DNA of 64,000 nt from a virus. The notes under the pieces are model-generated. The model did no database searches. It saw only the letters and a list, made by a program, of their open reading frames with translations, and was not told the origin of the DNA. The stretch is taken from positions 23,023 to 87,022 of the IMG/VR virus record IMGVR_UViG_3300044716_000732. One strand, written 5' to 3'. Position 1 is the stretch's first letter; every line of letters begins with the position of its first letter. Shown piece after piece: positions 41,833 to 50,337 of the stretch. The translations under genes and the position numbers were made by a program.

Positions 41833-42101
41833 TTAAAGAACTAATATACCAAGTATCTGGATTGTTAATGACTTTTTGTTATTTGATTTGTACAGTACCA
41901 CAAATAATTAAAACATATAAAACCAAATCAGCTAAAGACATATCGGCTGGTTCTTTGGGTTTAGTAGTTTCAGGTCATATATTTTCTATAGTATATGCAA
42001 CATTTGGAAGCAATAACATTTGGGTTTTTGTTTGTGCATTGGGTGGTTTGTTATCGTCTGTCATCATGTTAATTCTTTGGAGCAAATACGGAAAACAATA
42101 A
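41829..42101 (+). CDS. SemiSWEET / PQ-loop-like membrane protein
   Basis: 90 residues from ATG 41829 (ATG 41820 also possible). Three hydrophobic helices and the PQ-loop VPQIIKTYKTKSAKDIS near residue 25 match SemiSWEET proteins (85-95 residues), which dimerise to carry sugars or small solutes across the inner membrane. Substrate unknown. Unusual in a phage. Confidence 0.75.
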   Translation: MIKELIYQVSGLLMTFCYLICTVPQIIKTYKTKSAKDISAGSLGLVVSGHIFSIVYATFGSNNIWVFVCALGGLLSSVIMLILWSKYGKQ

Positions 42102-42102
42102 T

Positions 42103-42245
42103 ATGATTTTAGCACTATCCGACATTCACTTGGGAAGTCCAATATGCCAAGCCGATTTGACCTTGGAAATTCTGGATGTGATTTGCCAATTACCTATGCT
42201 TTGATAGATGATAGAGGAAATATAGAATTAAAAAATTATGAATGA
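42103..42245 (+). pseudogene. Internally deleted metallophosphoesterase remnant
   Basis: The first frame encodes MILALSDIHLGSPICQA, the start of a phosphoesterase with its SDIHLG motif, then drifts and stops at 42204. Another frame from 42144 continues FDLGNSGCDLPITYALIDD then GNIELKNYE, like the C-terminal strand pair of such enzymes. The centre, with the remaining metal ligands, is missing. Alternatively a 33-residue protein is still made. Confidence 0.6.
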
Positions 42246-42504
42246 AACATTTGAAGAATATAAATACGCAATTCGTCACAAACCTACTCAAAAATGGGTT
42301 AATTTTAAAAACGATGATTTAGAATTAACTGCAACCGCTATAGAATTAGTAGATCTCAAGGACTCTTTAATTTTAGCAAATAGAGTTATTTTGGAAACAT
42401 TTTTAAAAATGAGCGCATTTAATAATATTCCAAATTATGGTAACGAAAATTTTTTGGAATTTGAGCTTGTCAAAATAAAAACAACCTATACTATAGAATC
42501 ATGA
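42238..42504 (+). CDS. Hypothetical protein
   Basis: 88 residues; starts MNETFEEYKYAIRHKPTQKW, alpha/beta. It overlaps the remnant before it and the next gene. Confidence 0.6.
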   Translation: MNETFEEYKYAIRHKPTQKWVNFKNDDLELTATAIELVDLKDSLILANRVILETFLKMSAFNNIPNYGNENFLEFELVKIKTTYTIES

Positions 42505-42767
42505 GCGATTTTACACAACCATACACCCCCGAAGGAAAACATCCAGAAGACGCAATCTATGAAGTTAAAGAATTCTTCATAAAACTCCTTGATGTTCAAG
42601 AAGATTATTTTCAAAGATTGTCTAATCAATTAAAATTGACCAAAGAAGGAGAAGAGTATCTTTTTGATTATATCTATAACGTAAATAACGAAAATCAGCA
42701 AATTGATGACTTTGCACATTATTTGGAAACTCTTAATAAAAAATACAAAGATTTAATTAAAAAATAA
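42501..42767 (+). CDS. Hypothetical helical protein
   Basis: 88 residues, charged helices, four-base overlap with the preceding gene. No motif recognised. Confidence 0.6.
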   Translation: MSDFTQPYTPEGKHPEDAIYEVKEFFIKLLDVQEDYFQRLSNQLKLTKEGEEYLFDYIYNVNNENQQIDDFAHYLETLNKKYKDLIKK

Positions 42768-42768
42768 T

Positions 42769-42948
42769 ATGAAAACACAAATTGATCCATTCAATGTAGC
42801 TTGCATGACTCTCGTTGCTTTTGGCATAATCTTTATAGGTTTTTTGACTTATAGTGAGGTAAAAGAAAGAGAAATCAAAGCCAATATAGTTAAAGAAGCA
42901 ATTCAAAAAGGTTGGACACCAGAACAAGTCAAAGGTATTTTAAAATGA
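42769..42948 (+). CDS. Small membrane protein
   Basis: 59 residues: one membrane helix (about 10-28), then a helix and GWTPEQVKGIL. ATGA overlap with the next gene. Confidence 0.6.
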   Translation: MKTQIDPFNVACMTLVAFGIIFIGFLTYSEVKEREIKANIVKEAIQKGWTPEQVKGILK

Positions 42949-43409
42949 ACAAAAACAAAAAATATGTATTTGAAATAATTGTCAGAGAGACAGAAAATCT
43001 AGAAAAGATCTGCTCAACAATTACAGCTTGCGATTATACTTTTGAAGAATTAAAAGGTAGAAAAGCTGATCACGAAATTTTAAATTGTAAGGACATTCTT
43101 CTAGACCATCTTCCTAAAAAAGAATTGGAGAAGCAATACAAAAAAGATATGGAAGAGGCTTGTAAGAATTACGAAAATCATTTTAAAAATCCAGATACAT
43201 ATGGAATTATTACTCCTCAAAAAGAAAATAATGTGGAAACATACTACGAGAGAGTTGAAGATGGGGAAATTTTTATTAAAGACAAAAACACAAATAGCTT
43301 CTACAATGTAAACATGCAAAAACTTAAAGATGAAGGATATTTCGTTTTTGCTTATACAGAAAAAATTATGAATAACCTTGTAAAAAAAGGATGTTTTAGA
43401 AAGATTTAA
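42945..43409 (+). CDS. Hypothetical protein
   Basis: 154 residues from ATG 42945, in the preceding stop. Contains ILLDHLPKKELEKQYKKDM and an alpha/beta C-terminal part. Unknown function. Confidence 0.6.
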   Translation: MNKNKKYVFEIIVRETENLEKICSTITACDYTFEELKGRKADHEILNCKDILLDHLPKKELEKQYKKDMEEACKNYENHFKNPDTYGIITPQKENNVETYYERVEDGEIFIKDKNTNSFYNVNMQKLKDEGYFVFAYTEKIMNNLVKKGCFRKI

Positions 43410-43414
43410 AAATA

Positions 43415-44164
43415 ATGAAACCAGAAGAATACAAAAACGGAACAACTGTTATCTACAGACTTTTTAGTAAAGTAGGTTCCTTATATGAAGGTGAAATTTT
43501 AGGTTATTCGGACTCTAAAAAATTTGTAAATATAAAAAATAAAAATAGTTTGTCTCAGTGGCACGAAATAGATTCTATATATGTTGTAGATACTGTTGAA
43601 AATCTTAAATCAGATTTTTTTACAAAAGAAGACATTGAACATGAGAATAAAAATATTGTCACAAAAGAAGATGTTCAAGATTATGAAAACATGATTAAAT
43701 GGCAAAAATTTAAAGAAAACTATTGGACTTATGGAACAAACGTAGAGACGGAAGATAAAGATGATCCGAAAATGACTGATGAAGATTGGGAAGATTTGAC
43801 CAAACAACTATATCCCGACGAATATTATCCTAAAAATTATGTAGAAAATAATTGCATGTATTATTTAGAATTCTTCAAAAATGATAGGTGGAAGTTATAT
43901 CTAAGACAAACTCTAAGCGTTCCTAAATTTAGCATATGTAGTGAACTTCCTTCTTATGTTCTTGGTGAAGGAAAAGTCGATATACCTGATATGTACAGTA
44001 TGTATAATTATAATAATCTTAAAAGAATTGTTGATGGTTTGAATTTACTTCCCAAACTAAATGAAGATTTAAATCCATATCCAAAAATGTCATCAGGAAC
44101 CTTTAATCCACCACAAGCAACTACAGATTATTTCGAGAAATATAAAAAAGAAAATAATTCTTGA
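43415..44164 (+). CDS. Hypothetical acidic protein
   Basis: 249 residues. The N-terminal part has a short beta barrel-like segment (GTTVIYRLFSKVGSLYEGEI), then an acidic middle and a proline-containing tail. No family recognised. An early promoter overlaps its stop codon. Confidence 0.6.
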   Translation: MKPEEYKNGTTVIYRLFSKVGSLYEGEILGYSDSKKFVNIKNKNSLSQWHEIDSIYVVDTVENLKSDFFTKEDIEHENKNIVTKEDVQDYENMIKWQKFKENYWTYGTNVETEDKDDPKMTDEDWEDLTKQLYPDEYYPKNYVENNCMYYLEFFKNDRWKLYLRQTLSVPKFSICSELPSYVLGEGKVDIPDMYSMYNYNNLKRIVDGLNLLPKLNEDLNPYPKMSSGTFNPPQATTDYFEKYKKENNS

Positions 44165-44189
44165 CTATTCCTCAAACAATCTCTACAAT
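44161..44189 (+). promoter_or_regulatory. Early-type promoter
   Basis: TTGACT, 17-bp spacer ATTCCTCAAACAATCTC, TACAAT, 10 nt to a mini-ORF ATG at 44200. Confidence 0.6.
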
Positions 44190-44199
44190 AATCTCTATT

Positions 44200-44235
44200 A
44201 TGAAGAAATGCTTTTTTAAAAATATCGGAGAATAA
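44200..44235 (+). CDS. 11-residue leader ORF
   Basis: ATG-AAG-AAA to TAA, encoding MKKCFFKNIGE. It begins 10 nt after the -10 box and ends 1 nt before the next ATG; its GGAG may serve the next gene. Possibly a leader that allows entry by coupling. Confidence 0.4.
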   Translation: MKKCFFKNIGE

Positions 44236-44236
44236 T

Positions 44237-44413
44237 ATGAAAGAAACACTATCAGCATTTTTTATCGGATTATTTTTAGGCGGTTACACTATGGGATTTT
44301 TAATCACGACTCATGTAACAAATCCTCGACAAGAAGAGGCAATCAAAAGGGGATATGCCGAAATGAAACTGCCCACACCAACTTCGAAGGAAGCAGTTTT
44401 TACTTGGAAATAA
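44237..44413 (+). CDS. Small membrane protein
   Basis: 58 residues: N-terminal membrane helix (AFFIGLFLGGYTMGF region), then a tail ending TSKEAVFTWK. A GGAG sequence lies 9 nt upstream. Confidence 0.6.
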   Translation: MKETLSAFFIGLFLGGYTMGFLITTHVTNPRQEEAIKRGYAEMKLPTPTSKEAVFTWK

Positions 44414-44414
44414 T

Positions 44415-44678
44415 ATGAAAAAACTAATACTAATAACAACAATTGCGTCTACAATTCTTCTTACAGGTTGTGGAGGATTTCAAAACAGTCTCAATAAAAC
44501 TTTGAATGGTCTTTCTAGTGGAACATATATTGTCACAGTTTGGTCCGGTGGACAAGCTGTAAGGACATATAAAGTTGAAGGGTTTGTAAATACAGAATCA
44601 AGTTCGGATGGTTGGTTCTTTGTGGTGAATGGAAAGCTGGTTAGAATTTCAGGAACTATAACAATCGAACAACAGTGA
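44415..44678 (+). CDS. Small lipoprotein
   Basis: 87 residues; signal peptide with lipobox LLTGCG (Cys about 19). The mature part has GTYIVTVWSGGQAVRTYKV, a beta-rich domain. Predicted lipid-anchored envelope protein; possible superinfection or envelope role is unproven. Confidence 0.75.
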   Translation: MKKLILITTIASTILLTGCGGFQNSLNKTLNGLSSGTYIVTVWSGGQAVRTYKVEGFVNTESSSDGWFFVVNGKLVRISGTITIEQQ

Positions 44679-44977
44679 AAGAATGTAATACAAAGGCTCA
44701 TCTTTATGGTTGTGGATGTTTTAAATGTTTTCAGAGTAGACAACAAACAATTCAATTAGAATCTGAAAAAAGACAGAAAGACACGATATATTCATGTATG
44801 TCGGATTTAATAATAGATCATCTATTAATTGCATCCAGAGTATTTGGGTACTTCTTTTTTTGTTTAATTGGTAGCGTAATGTTTCATAGTAAAGATATTA
44901 ATATGAATATTTTAATCAGTATTTTATTTCTTGCATTGGCTGGTCATCAACTAGTCAAAGTATCATTTAAAGAATGA
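44675..44977 (+). CDS. Membrane protein with N-terminal Cys cluster
   Basis: 100 residues from GTG in the overlap with the lipoprotein. HLYGCGCFKCF at the N-terminus, two hydrophobic helices in the second half. No family recognised. Confidence 0.6.
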   Translation: MKECNTKAHLYGCGCFKCFQSRQQTIQLESEKRQKDTIYSCMSDLIIDHLLIASRVFGYFFFCLIGSVMFHSKDINMNILISILFLALAGHQLVKVSFKE

Positions 44978-45303
44978 AACTCTATCTTCCAGAAATATTT
45001 CAAGAACTAGGTCATTTTACTTGCAAAAAGCCTATCTATTTTGATGTTTATTATGTTGATAGAAAAACAGGAGCAGTGCATTTTGTATGGGACTTTGGTA
45101 TGGAGTCTTCAATTAGTTTGAGAAGTTGTACTTGTAAACATTTAAAAAGATTAAAAGAAAAAATTTATAGAGAAGTAATTTTTGATCTTGGACATGCTTT
45201 CTTTCATTATGAAGGTGATCCAAATTATACATATTATCATTGGGCATTGAAGGCTTGGTTAAAAGATAGATTGGAGACTAAAGAGTATGACATCAGCTGT
45301 TAA
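44974..45303 (+). CDS. Hypothetical protein
   Basis: 109 residues; YFDVYYVDRKTGAVHFVWDF and SCTCKHLKRL. Overlaps the next gene by 17 bp. Unknown function. Confidence 0.6.
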   Translation: MKLYLPEIFQELGHFTCKKPIYFDVYYVDRKTGAVHFVWDFGMESSISLRSCTCKHLKRLKEKIYREVIFDLGHAFFHYEGDPNYTYYHWALKAWLKDRLETKEYDISC

Positions 45304-45574
45304 AAATCTGATAAAAGCGAACAATCTTTTGATTTGTCCTTCATGCAAAGGCGAAGGAGAGGTCGAGTATTTCTGTGGACATTATACTACAACTTCATGT
45401 AGTATGTGTGCAGGAAATGGAATTATAAAATCATTTAATAAACAAAAACATAAAAAAGTTTGCACTATATGTCAGGGACGAGGTGGTTTAGGGTGTTGTG
45501 ATAAAAAGGGATTTCTTGAATGGGAAAGCTATGAATTAATAAAAAAGATTGACTATTCCTCAAACAATCTCTAA
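45287..45574 (+). CDS. DnaJ-type zinc-finger protein
   Basis: 95 residues. LLICPSCKGEGEVEY, CSMCAGNG, VCTICQGRGG are three CxxCxGxG-like units as in the DnaJ central zinc domain, with no J domain. It could bind unfolded proteins or act as a small zinc scaffold. The next promoter overlaps its 3' end. Confidence 0.7.
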   Translation: MTSAVKNLIKANNLLICPSCKGEGEVEYFCGHYTTTSCSMCAGNGIIKSFNKQKHKKVCTICQGRGGLGCCDKKGFLEWESYELIKKIDYSSNNL

Positions 45575-45577
45575 TAT
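45549..45577 (+). promoter_or_regulatory. Early-type promoter, full consensus
   Basis: TTGACT, 17-bp spacer ATTCCTCAAACAATCTC, TAATAT, 7 nt to ATG 45585. Confidence 0.75.
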
Positions 45578-45584
45578 CTAAACC

Positions 45585-45971
45585 ATGACAAACAAAGAAA
45601 TCAATATCGCAATCGCAGAGGCGTGTGGATGGCTTAAATTCACGCAATTCACCACTTATCCTAAATCATGGGGGCGAACCCCAGCTAGGTATCATAAACC
45701 TATTTGGAGCTTAACGTCATTAACTGATATGACAGAGGACGAGTGTACTAAATACGGGTGGCACGGAGATGGGCATATCTGTATTGCTCATATTCCTGAC
45801 TACTGCAACGACCTCAACGCAATGCACGAAGCGGAGAAGACCCTTAACTCCGAGCAACTGCACGAATACTACGACAAATTGGAACTATTCAATGGTTGGG
45901 AATATCCATCATCTACCGCTCGTCAACGCGCCGAGGCTTTTCTGAAAACAATCGGAAAATGGGAAGAATAA
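45585..45971 (+). CDS. Phage ABA-sandwich protein, paralogue 1
   Basis: 128 residues. INIAIAEACGW, then PDYCNDLNAMHEAEKTL, then STARQRAEAFLKTIGKWEE match the phage ABA-sandwich domain family. Function unknown. Two paralogues at 46411 and 61170 share the same ends, showing recent duplication. Confidence 0.8.
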   Translation: MTNKEINIAIAEACGWLKFTQFTTYPKSWGRTPARYHKPIWSLTSLTDMTEDECTKYGWHGDGHICIAHIPDYCNDLNAMHEAEKTLNSEQLHEYYDKLELFNGWEYPSSTARQRAEAFLKTIGKWEE

Positions 45972-45974
45972 AAC

Positions 45975-46003
45975 TTGACATATCCATAAAGACATTATAC
46001 TAT
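45975..46003 (+). promoter_or_regulatory. Early-type promoter
   Basis: TTGACA, 17-bp spacer, TACTAT, 7 nt to ATG 46011 (an overlapping TATACT has 15-bp spacing). Confidence 0.65.
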
Positions 46004-46010
46004 TAAACGC

Positions 46011-46400
46011 ATGAAAATATTCACACAAAATTCTTACGTTTGGGGTGACAAAATAAACTTTGCTGACGAAAACAATGTTTCTCTAGGGTATAATTTGGGT
46101 CAAGACTGCTGCGAATATGCAGACTGGTTTATTGATGATACTCCATGGCAAACTCGCTTACCAAAAAATATTTCTAACTATCAAAAAACAGAAGGGTATG
46201 ATGGTTGGGTTTTTGATACTAATTTTCAAGTACTCATTGAAAGTCATAAAGATTTGGATGAGGGAGGAATAGCAATCTTTAAAATTACAAAAGATGGAGC
46301 CGAGAAATACATTCATATTTTTAATTCTCACAATGGTTATTATGGCCATGGATTTAATTTTACTATCGGAGAAACCGTTCTAGAAAAAGGCATTCTGTAA
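46011..46400 (+). CDS. DUF7448-like protein
   Basis: 129 residues. FADENNVSLGYNLGQDCCEY and a later FNSHNGYYGHGF match a phage family with the GQDCCE signature. Function unknown. Confidence 0.65.
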   Translation: MKIFTQNSYVWGDKINFADENNVSLGYNLGQDCCEYADWFIDDTPWQTRLPKNISNYQKTEGYDGWVFDTNFQVLIESHKDLDEGGIAIFKITKDGAEKYIHIFNSHNGYYGHGFNFTIGETVLEKGIL

Positions 46401-46410
46401 TCAATAACAT

Positions 46411-46752
46411 ATGACAGACGAACAAATCAATATCGCAATCGCTGAAGCACTTGGAAAAGCCGTCGAGTGGCACGATGAAGCTCCATACTGGCTCGGCATG
46501 TGGTCTTCTGTGGGCGAAGGAAATGAATCATTTGCTGAATTTAATCCAGCCTACGACCTCAACGCCATGCACGAAGCGGAGAAAGTGCTTAATGATGAAC
46601 AATGGCTTGAATATCGAGAGGAATTGCGGAATGTAGTCCTTGGAGGAATCAGAATGGTGTCGCAATGGTGCAAAGCTGACTTGCACGCAACCGCTCGCCA
46701 ACGCGCAGAGGCATTCTTGCGAACACTCGGAAAATGGGAGGAAGATCAATGA
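46411..46752 (+). CDS. Phage ABA-sandwich protein, paralogue 2
   Basis: 113 residues; INIAIAEALGKAV, DLNAMHEAEKVL, TARQRAEAFLRTLGKWEE. Paralogue of the genes at 45585 and 61170. Overlaps the next gene by four bases. Confidence 0.8.
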   Translation: MTDEQINIAIAEALGKAVEWHDEAPYWLGMWSSVGEGNESFAEFNPAYDLNAMHEAEKVLNDEQWLEYREELRNVVLGGIRMVSQWCKADLHATARQRAEAFLRTLGKWEEDQ

Positions 46753-47150
46753 ATTCTGATACAATAAGATATTTCAAAAAAGCAGAAAAGATTCAAGAAC
46801 AACTCAAAGAATTTGGTTTTCATGATTTTGTATATCTCTGGTATACTGACGGAAGATATTCTGGATATTGGAAAGATATGTCTGTTTCTATAGATGAACC
46901 AGAACAAGACTCTTATTGTCACTGGCAGTTTACTTTTAGAGGTAGATGCTCAACTAATAGGAGATTGCATCTGGAAGCAGTCATGCCAGTATTTGAAGAC
47001 TATTTTGTTATTGATTTGAGATACTATGAAGACATTGAACTCCATGGTAGAAAAGGATATAGCGGAGCAACTTCTGTTTTGTCTGTTGAAGGAATTTTAG
47101 AAGAAGACTTGAAGGACATGCAAAAGTATATAGACTATTTGGTGAAATAA
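46749..47150 (+). CDS. Hypothetical protein
   Basis: 133 residues from ATG 46749. YLWYTDGRYSGYWKDMSVSI and HWQFTFRGRC suggest a beta-rich fold. Function unknown. Confidence 0.6.
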   Translation: MNSDTIRYFKKAEKIQEQLKEFGFHDFVYLWYTDGRYSGYWKDMSVSIDEPEQDSYCHWQFTFRGRCSTNRRLHLEAVMPVFEDYFVIDLRYYEDIELHGRKGYSGATSVLSVEGILEEDLKDMQKYIDYLVK

Positions 47151-47154
47151 ATTT

Positions 47155-47382
47155 ATGAAAATACCAGTAACATTCGTAGGCGTAGATCCAATGACATTCG
47201 ACCTTGTAGGAAATAGATGGTTTATAGTTGGTTGCGATGAAGAAAAAAGAACAGTAACACTTTCAACTACGCAAGATCGAACAATAGAATATAGTTTTAC
47301 TGAATTAAACAAATTAAAAGGTTGTTTTTGGTTTGGACATATTTCCGATGAAGATCTCAGAACAGCTAAAGAAATTAAATGA
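47155..47382 (+). CDS. Small hypothetical protein
   Basis: 75 residues, beta-rich. DPMTFDLVGNRWFIVGCDEE. Overlaps the next gene by four bases. Confidence 0.55.
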   Translation: MKIPVTFVGVDPMTFDLVGNRWFIVGCDEEKRTVTLSTTQDRTIEYSFTELNKLKGCFWFGHISDEDLRTAKEIK

Positions 47383-47870
47383 AACAAGATTATAACAAAT
47401 CAGATTTTGGTTTTGGATCAGTTGTAGGAAATGATTTCACTTCATACCCATTTAACGCAATGAAATACGATTATAATGCAGCAGTTCCTAATCTTATAGG
47501 ATCAAACGGTTTAACAATTAACTCAGAAATTATTAATAATAGTCTAATTGATTGCGAACACATTCAGCGTATTAAAAAAGACATAGAACTATTAGCAAAC
47601 GATACAAGCAAAGATCTAAATGTAATGCAAGCTGAAATATACACAAATCAACAATTTGTTTATAAATTAAAGCAAGATGTAGATGTATTTGTGAACGAAT
47701 TGCAAACTGAAATAAACGGAACAGAAGCAATGTTAGAAAAACTCCAAAAAGAGTTACAAGAATTTAAAAAAGATACTAATAAATTTCTGAGACATTTAAT
47801 CGATACTTCAATTATTCTGTCTGTTGCTATTGTTTTTATTTTAATTTTAATTATTTTTTATTACAAATGA
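47379..47870 (+). CDS. Coiled-coil protein with C-terminal anchor
   Basis: 163 residues; a coiled coil about 60-135 and a C-terminal membrane helix (IILSVAIVFILILIIFYYK). Tail-anchored in the inner membrane with most of the protein in the cytoplasm. Confidence 0.65.
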   Translation: MKQDYNKSDFGFGSVVGNDFTSYPFNAMKYDYNAAVPNLIGSNGLTINSEIINNSLIDCEHIQRIKKDIELLANDTSKDLNVMQAEIYTNQQFVYKLKQDVDVFVNELQTEINGTEAMLEKLQKELQEFKKDTNKFLRHLIDTSIILSVAIVFILILIIFYYK

Positions 47871-48553
47871 GAGCAGATTATAAAAACACAAAAGTTGGAG
47901 ATAAAATAGTCTTCAAAAAAGCTGGAGAATGGCATTACTTTTTAAACCGAATTGAGAACGCAAAGAAATTAGAAGCTGGAAAAATTTATACTGTTAAAGA
48001 AATTTCAGTTGCATCTTCTTCAACTGGTGTTAAGCTAGAAGAAACTGGTGAATTGGAATATGAACTTTGCTGGTTTGATAAATTAGAAAATATGAATACA
48101 GAAATAGAAACATTAACAGAAGAATTTGAACAAATTCTTTCATTAAAAGAAGACACAAAATTAGAAGAAGCGGGATATACAAAAAATACAGAAGAATGGA
48201 TTGAACATCTTAAAACAAACTTAAATGATGAAGAAATATCAAATGGATTTATTTTTGATTATGAGATTATTAAAAACTCTGAAGCATTTGCTTTGGGTCC
48301 AGTATTTTCATATGAAGGTAAAGTAAAAGCATGTTTTTCAGCAAAATATAATTCTTTAGTAGATCTCAAAGAAGCATTAAAAGAGAAAAAATATATTTTG
48401 TATGTAGTTTTTTGTACAATTGCTTCCGAGCCTATTAGTCCAATTGAAACAAGAGATCTTCTTATTACATTTAAAGATAATTTTTCGCCAATAGATAGAA
48501 TTGGAAAAAATCCAAAAATACGTTATATGTTTAGAGGACATATTCTAGATTAA
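47867..48553 (+). CDS. Hypothetical protein
   Basis: 228 residues. The N-terminal KVGDKIVFKKAGEWHYF looks like a small beta barrel; the remainder is alpha/beta. Four-base overlap with the membrane gene. Unknown function. Confidence 0.6.
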   Translation: MRADYKNTKVGDKIVFKKAGEWHYFLNRIENAKKLEAGKIYTVKEISVASSSTGVKLEETGELEYELCWFDKLENMNTEIETLTEEFEQILSLKEDTKLEEAGYTKNTEEWIEHLKTNLNDEEISNGFIFDYEIIKNSEAFALGPVFSYEGKVKACFSAKYNSLVDLKEALKEKKYILYVVFCTIASEPISPIETRDLLITFKDNFSPIDRIGKNPKIRYMFRGHILD

Positions 48554-48558
48554 AAATT

Positions 48559-48924
48559 ATGAATCAAAACACACAAAACTGGATAATTGAACAAGCAAGC
48601 AATGTAACAAATTGGGCAAATGCAGAAGTTCCTTTGTTTATTCAAGAATTTTTGATTTGGAATTTTTATAGTGGACTAATTAACATTGTAGGGATTTTAA
48701 TTTCATTAGTAATTACTTTTGGTCTTTATATTAAATTTAAAAAGTACATCGTTGAATCTTTTAAAAACGGAGAACCGTTAATGGCTTTAAGTCTCGTTTT
48801 TATCATTCCTATTGTGGTGTTTTTAGTGATAGGTCTTTTTTGTAGTGTTAAAGATGTGATTCAAATTAAAGTCGCACCAAAAGTTTATCTGGTAGAAAAA
48901 GCAGCAGAAATGATTAAAAAATAA
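48559..48924 (+). CDS. Membrane protein
   Basis: 121 residues, two membrane helices (about 37-53 and 78-98) with basic linker. No family recognised. Confidence 0.6.
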   Translation: MNQNTQNWIIEQASNVTNWANAEVPLFIQEFLIWNFYSGLINIVGILISLVITFGLYIKFKKYIVESFKNGEPLMALSLVFIIPIVVFLVIGLFCSVKDVIQIKVAPKVYLVEKAAEMIKK

Positions 48925-48929
48925 AAAAT

Positions 48930-49052
48930 ATGCTACAAGTAATACAATTTATATTTTCCTCTTTTTGGATTTGGTTAGGAACTTTAATTTTAATAACTGC
49001 TCCTCTTGCTTACCTTTGTGATTTAGTGAGAACTCTTTTTAATAAACAATGA
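48930..49052 (+). CDS. Tiny membrane protein
   Basis: 40 residues, one long hydrophobic helix (FWIWLGTLILITAPLAYL). ATGA overlap with the next gene. Confidence 0.55.
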   Translation: MLQVIQFIFSSFWIWLGTLILITAPLAYLCDLVRTLFNKQ

Positions 49053-49381
49053 ATACAGAACAAATAGAAAAAATTGCAATTAATTGGGATGATTGGTATG
49101 ATTCAGAAAAACCAGAAAGCATTAAGTGGTCGCCAAGATATGCTGAGTATAAGATTAAAGATTTATTTTTAGAACTATTGGAAATTGAAAAACGAAGAGA
49201 ACTAACAGTAAAAACGGGTCTTAGAATGAGAAATTACTTAGAACAATTTTCAAATTACGGTTTTAGTTTTGATAGAGAAAAAAGCTTTCTTGATATAGCT
49301 GGTTGTAAAATTAATCTAGAATTAGATTTTAATGCACCTACTTGGGGAATAGAATATAATGGCATTCAATTAGTAAAATGA
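49049..49381 (+). CDS. Hypothetical protein
   Basis: 110 residues; EKIAINWDDWYDSEKPESIK at the start. Unknown function. Confidence 0.6.
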   Translation: MNTEQIEKIAINWDDWYDSEKPESIKWSPRYAEYKIKDLFLELLEIEKRRELTVKTGLRMRNYLEQFSNYGFSFDREKSFLDIAGCKINLELDFNAPTWGIEYNGIQLVK

Positions 49382-49385
49382 ATTT

Positions 49386-49541
49386 ATGCAAACAGAAATA
49401 GAAACACTAAAGCGACAATTAGAAGATTGGAAAAAATGTGCAGAAGATATGGCTAGTGTTCTTGAATCTTTTGGTTTTGATAAATATCATCCTTATGTAA
49501 TTGATTTTACAAAATTAAATGAAAAATATTTGGTAGAATAA
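49386..49541 (+). CDS. Small coiled-coil protein
   Basis: 51 residues: an N-terminal heptad region (IETLKRQLEDWKKCAEDMA) typical of small phage proteins. Confidence 0.55.
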   Translation: MQTEIETLKRQLEDWKKCAEDMASVLESFGFDKYHPYVIDFTKLNEKYLVE

Positions 49542-49545
49542 ATTC

Positions 49546-49749
49546 ATGAATAACGACGAACTAACAACAAAAATTTATAGAATGTTTCAAAATGAAACTA
49601 TATTCCATAAAATTGAAATAAAAGACTCTACTGGTAAGATTTGGTTTGAAGGAAAACTTTATACCGAAGAAAAACAAGGCGAAGCAAAAATTCCAAACCT
49701 GTATAAGAAGCTTGATCAAGCTATTAGAAACATTCCAGATCATTTTTAA
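49546..49749 (+). CDS. Small hypothetical protein
   Basis: 67 residues, no motif recognised, in a co-directional run of small genes. Confidence 0.5.
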   Translation: MNNDELTTKIYRMFQNETIFHKIEIKDSTGKIWFEGKLYTEEKQGEAKIPNLYKKLDQAIRNIPDHF

Positions 49750-49752
49750 ATT

Positions 49753-50079
49753 ATGAAAATAACATACGAACTAAAAAATATAATAGAAAATATATCTACA
49801 CTAACTCCTAGTGAAATTATTAAGAAACTTGATGATTTTTTGTATATCACAAACAGTTTTGATGAAAAGTATGGTGGAAATTTTAATACTCTATATTGTG
49901 GACTACATGTTTATACATATCTTCAATTGTCTTCAAAATATAAATTTGAACATAATGTAAACGATTTAGAATTTCCAGTTCTTTTTGGTAAGTGGACTAA
50001 TGAAGAACAAACAATTTCTTTATATCTTTCTCCAGATAGATGTAAAGATGATGAATTTATTATTGAAAACGGATTATGA
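49753..50079 (+). CDS. Hypothetical protein
   Basis: 108 residues, helical N-terminus and beta-rich C-terminal part. Overlaps the next ATG. Confidence 0.55.
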   Translation: MKITYELKNIIENISTLTPSEIIKKLDDFLYITNSFDEKYGGNFNTLYCGLHVYTYLQLSSKYKFEHNVNDLEFPVLFGKWTNEEQTISLYLSPDRCKDDEFIIENGL

Positions 50080-50255
50080 ATGACGCAGAATATTGGGAAA
50101 AACAAATTGTAGAAGTTTGTAAACAATACTTTTATCTTCGGGAAATATTAAATGAAATTGTTATTGCTCCCTTCGATAAGGAACCATTTAATAACATAGA
50201 ATGGTATAAAAATGTTGCAAAAAGAGCATTAGAAGAATCTTCATTAAATGAATAA
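50076..50255 (+). CDS. Small hypothetical protein
   Basis: 59 residues, starts MNDAEYWEKQIVEVCKQYF. Overlaps the truncated gene fragment that follows. Confidence 0.55.
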   Translation: MNDAEYWEKQIVEVCKQYFYLREILNEIVIAPFDKEPFNNIEWYKNVAKRALEESSLNE

Positions 50256-50337
50256 CGAATATACACCAGATAAATGGCTGGTTGTTAAAATTGAAGGAGA
50301 AGAATTTCCTTTGACCTGTGAACTACCAGTAGGCTAA
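50248..50337 (+). pseudogene. N-terminal fragment of a YTPDKWLV gene
   Basis: Encodes MNNEYTPDKWLVVKIEGEEF then PLTCE before running into the TnpB element end. It matches the first 24 residues of the intact gene at 51671 (YTPDKWLVIKIEGGDFPLT). The rest of this copy is cut off; a matching C-terminal fragment lies at 52859. Confidence 0.85.
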
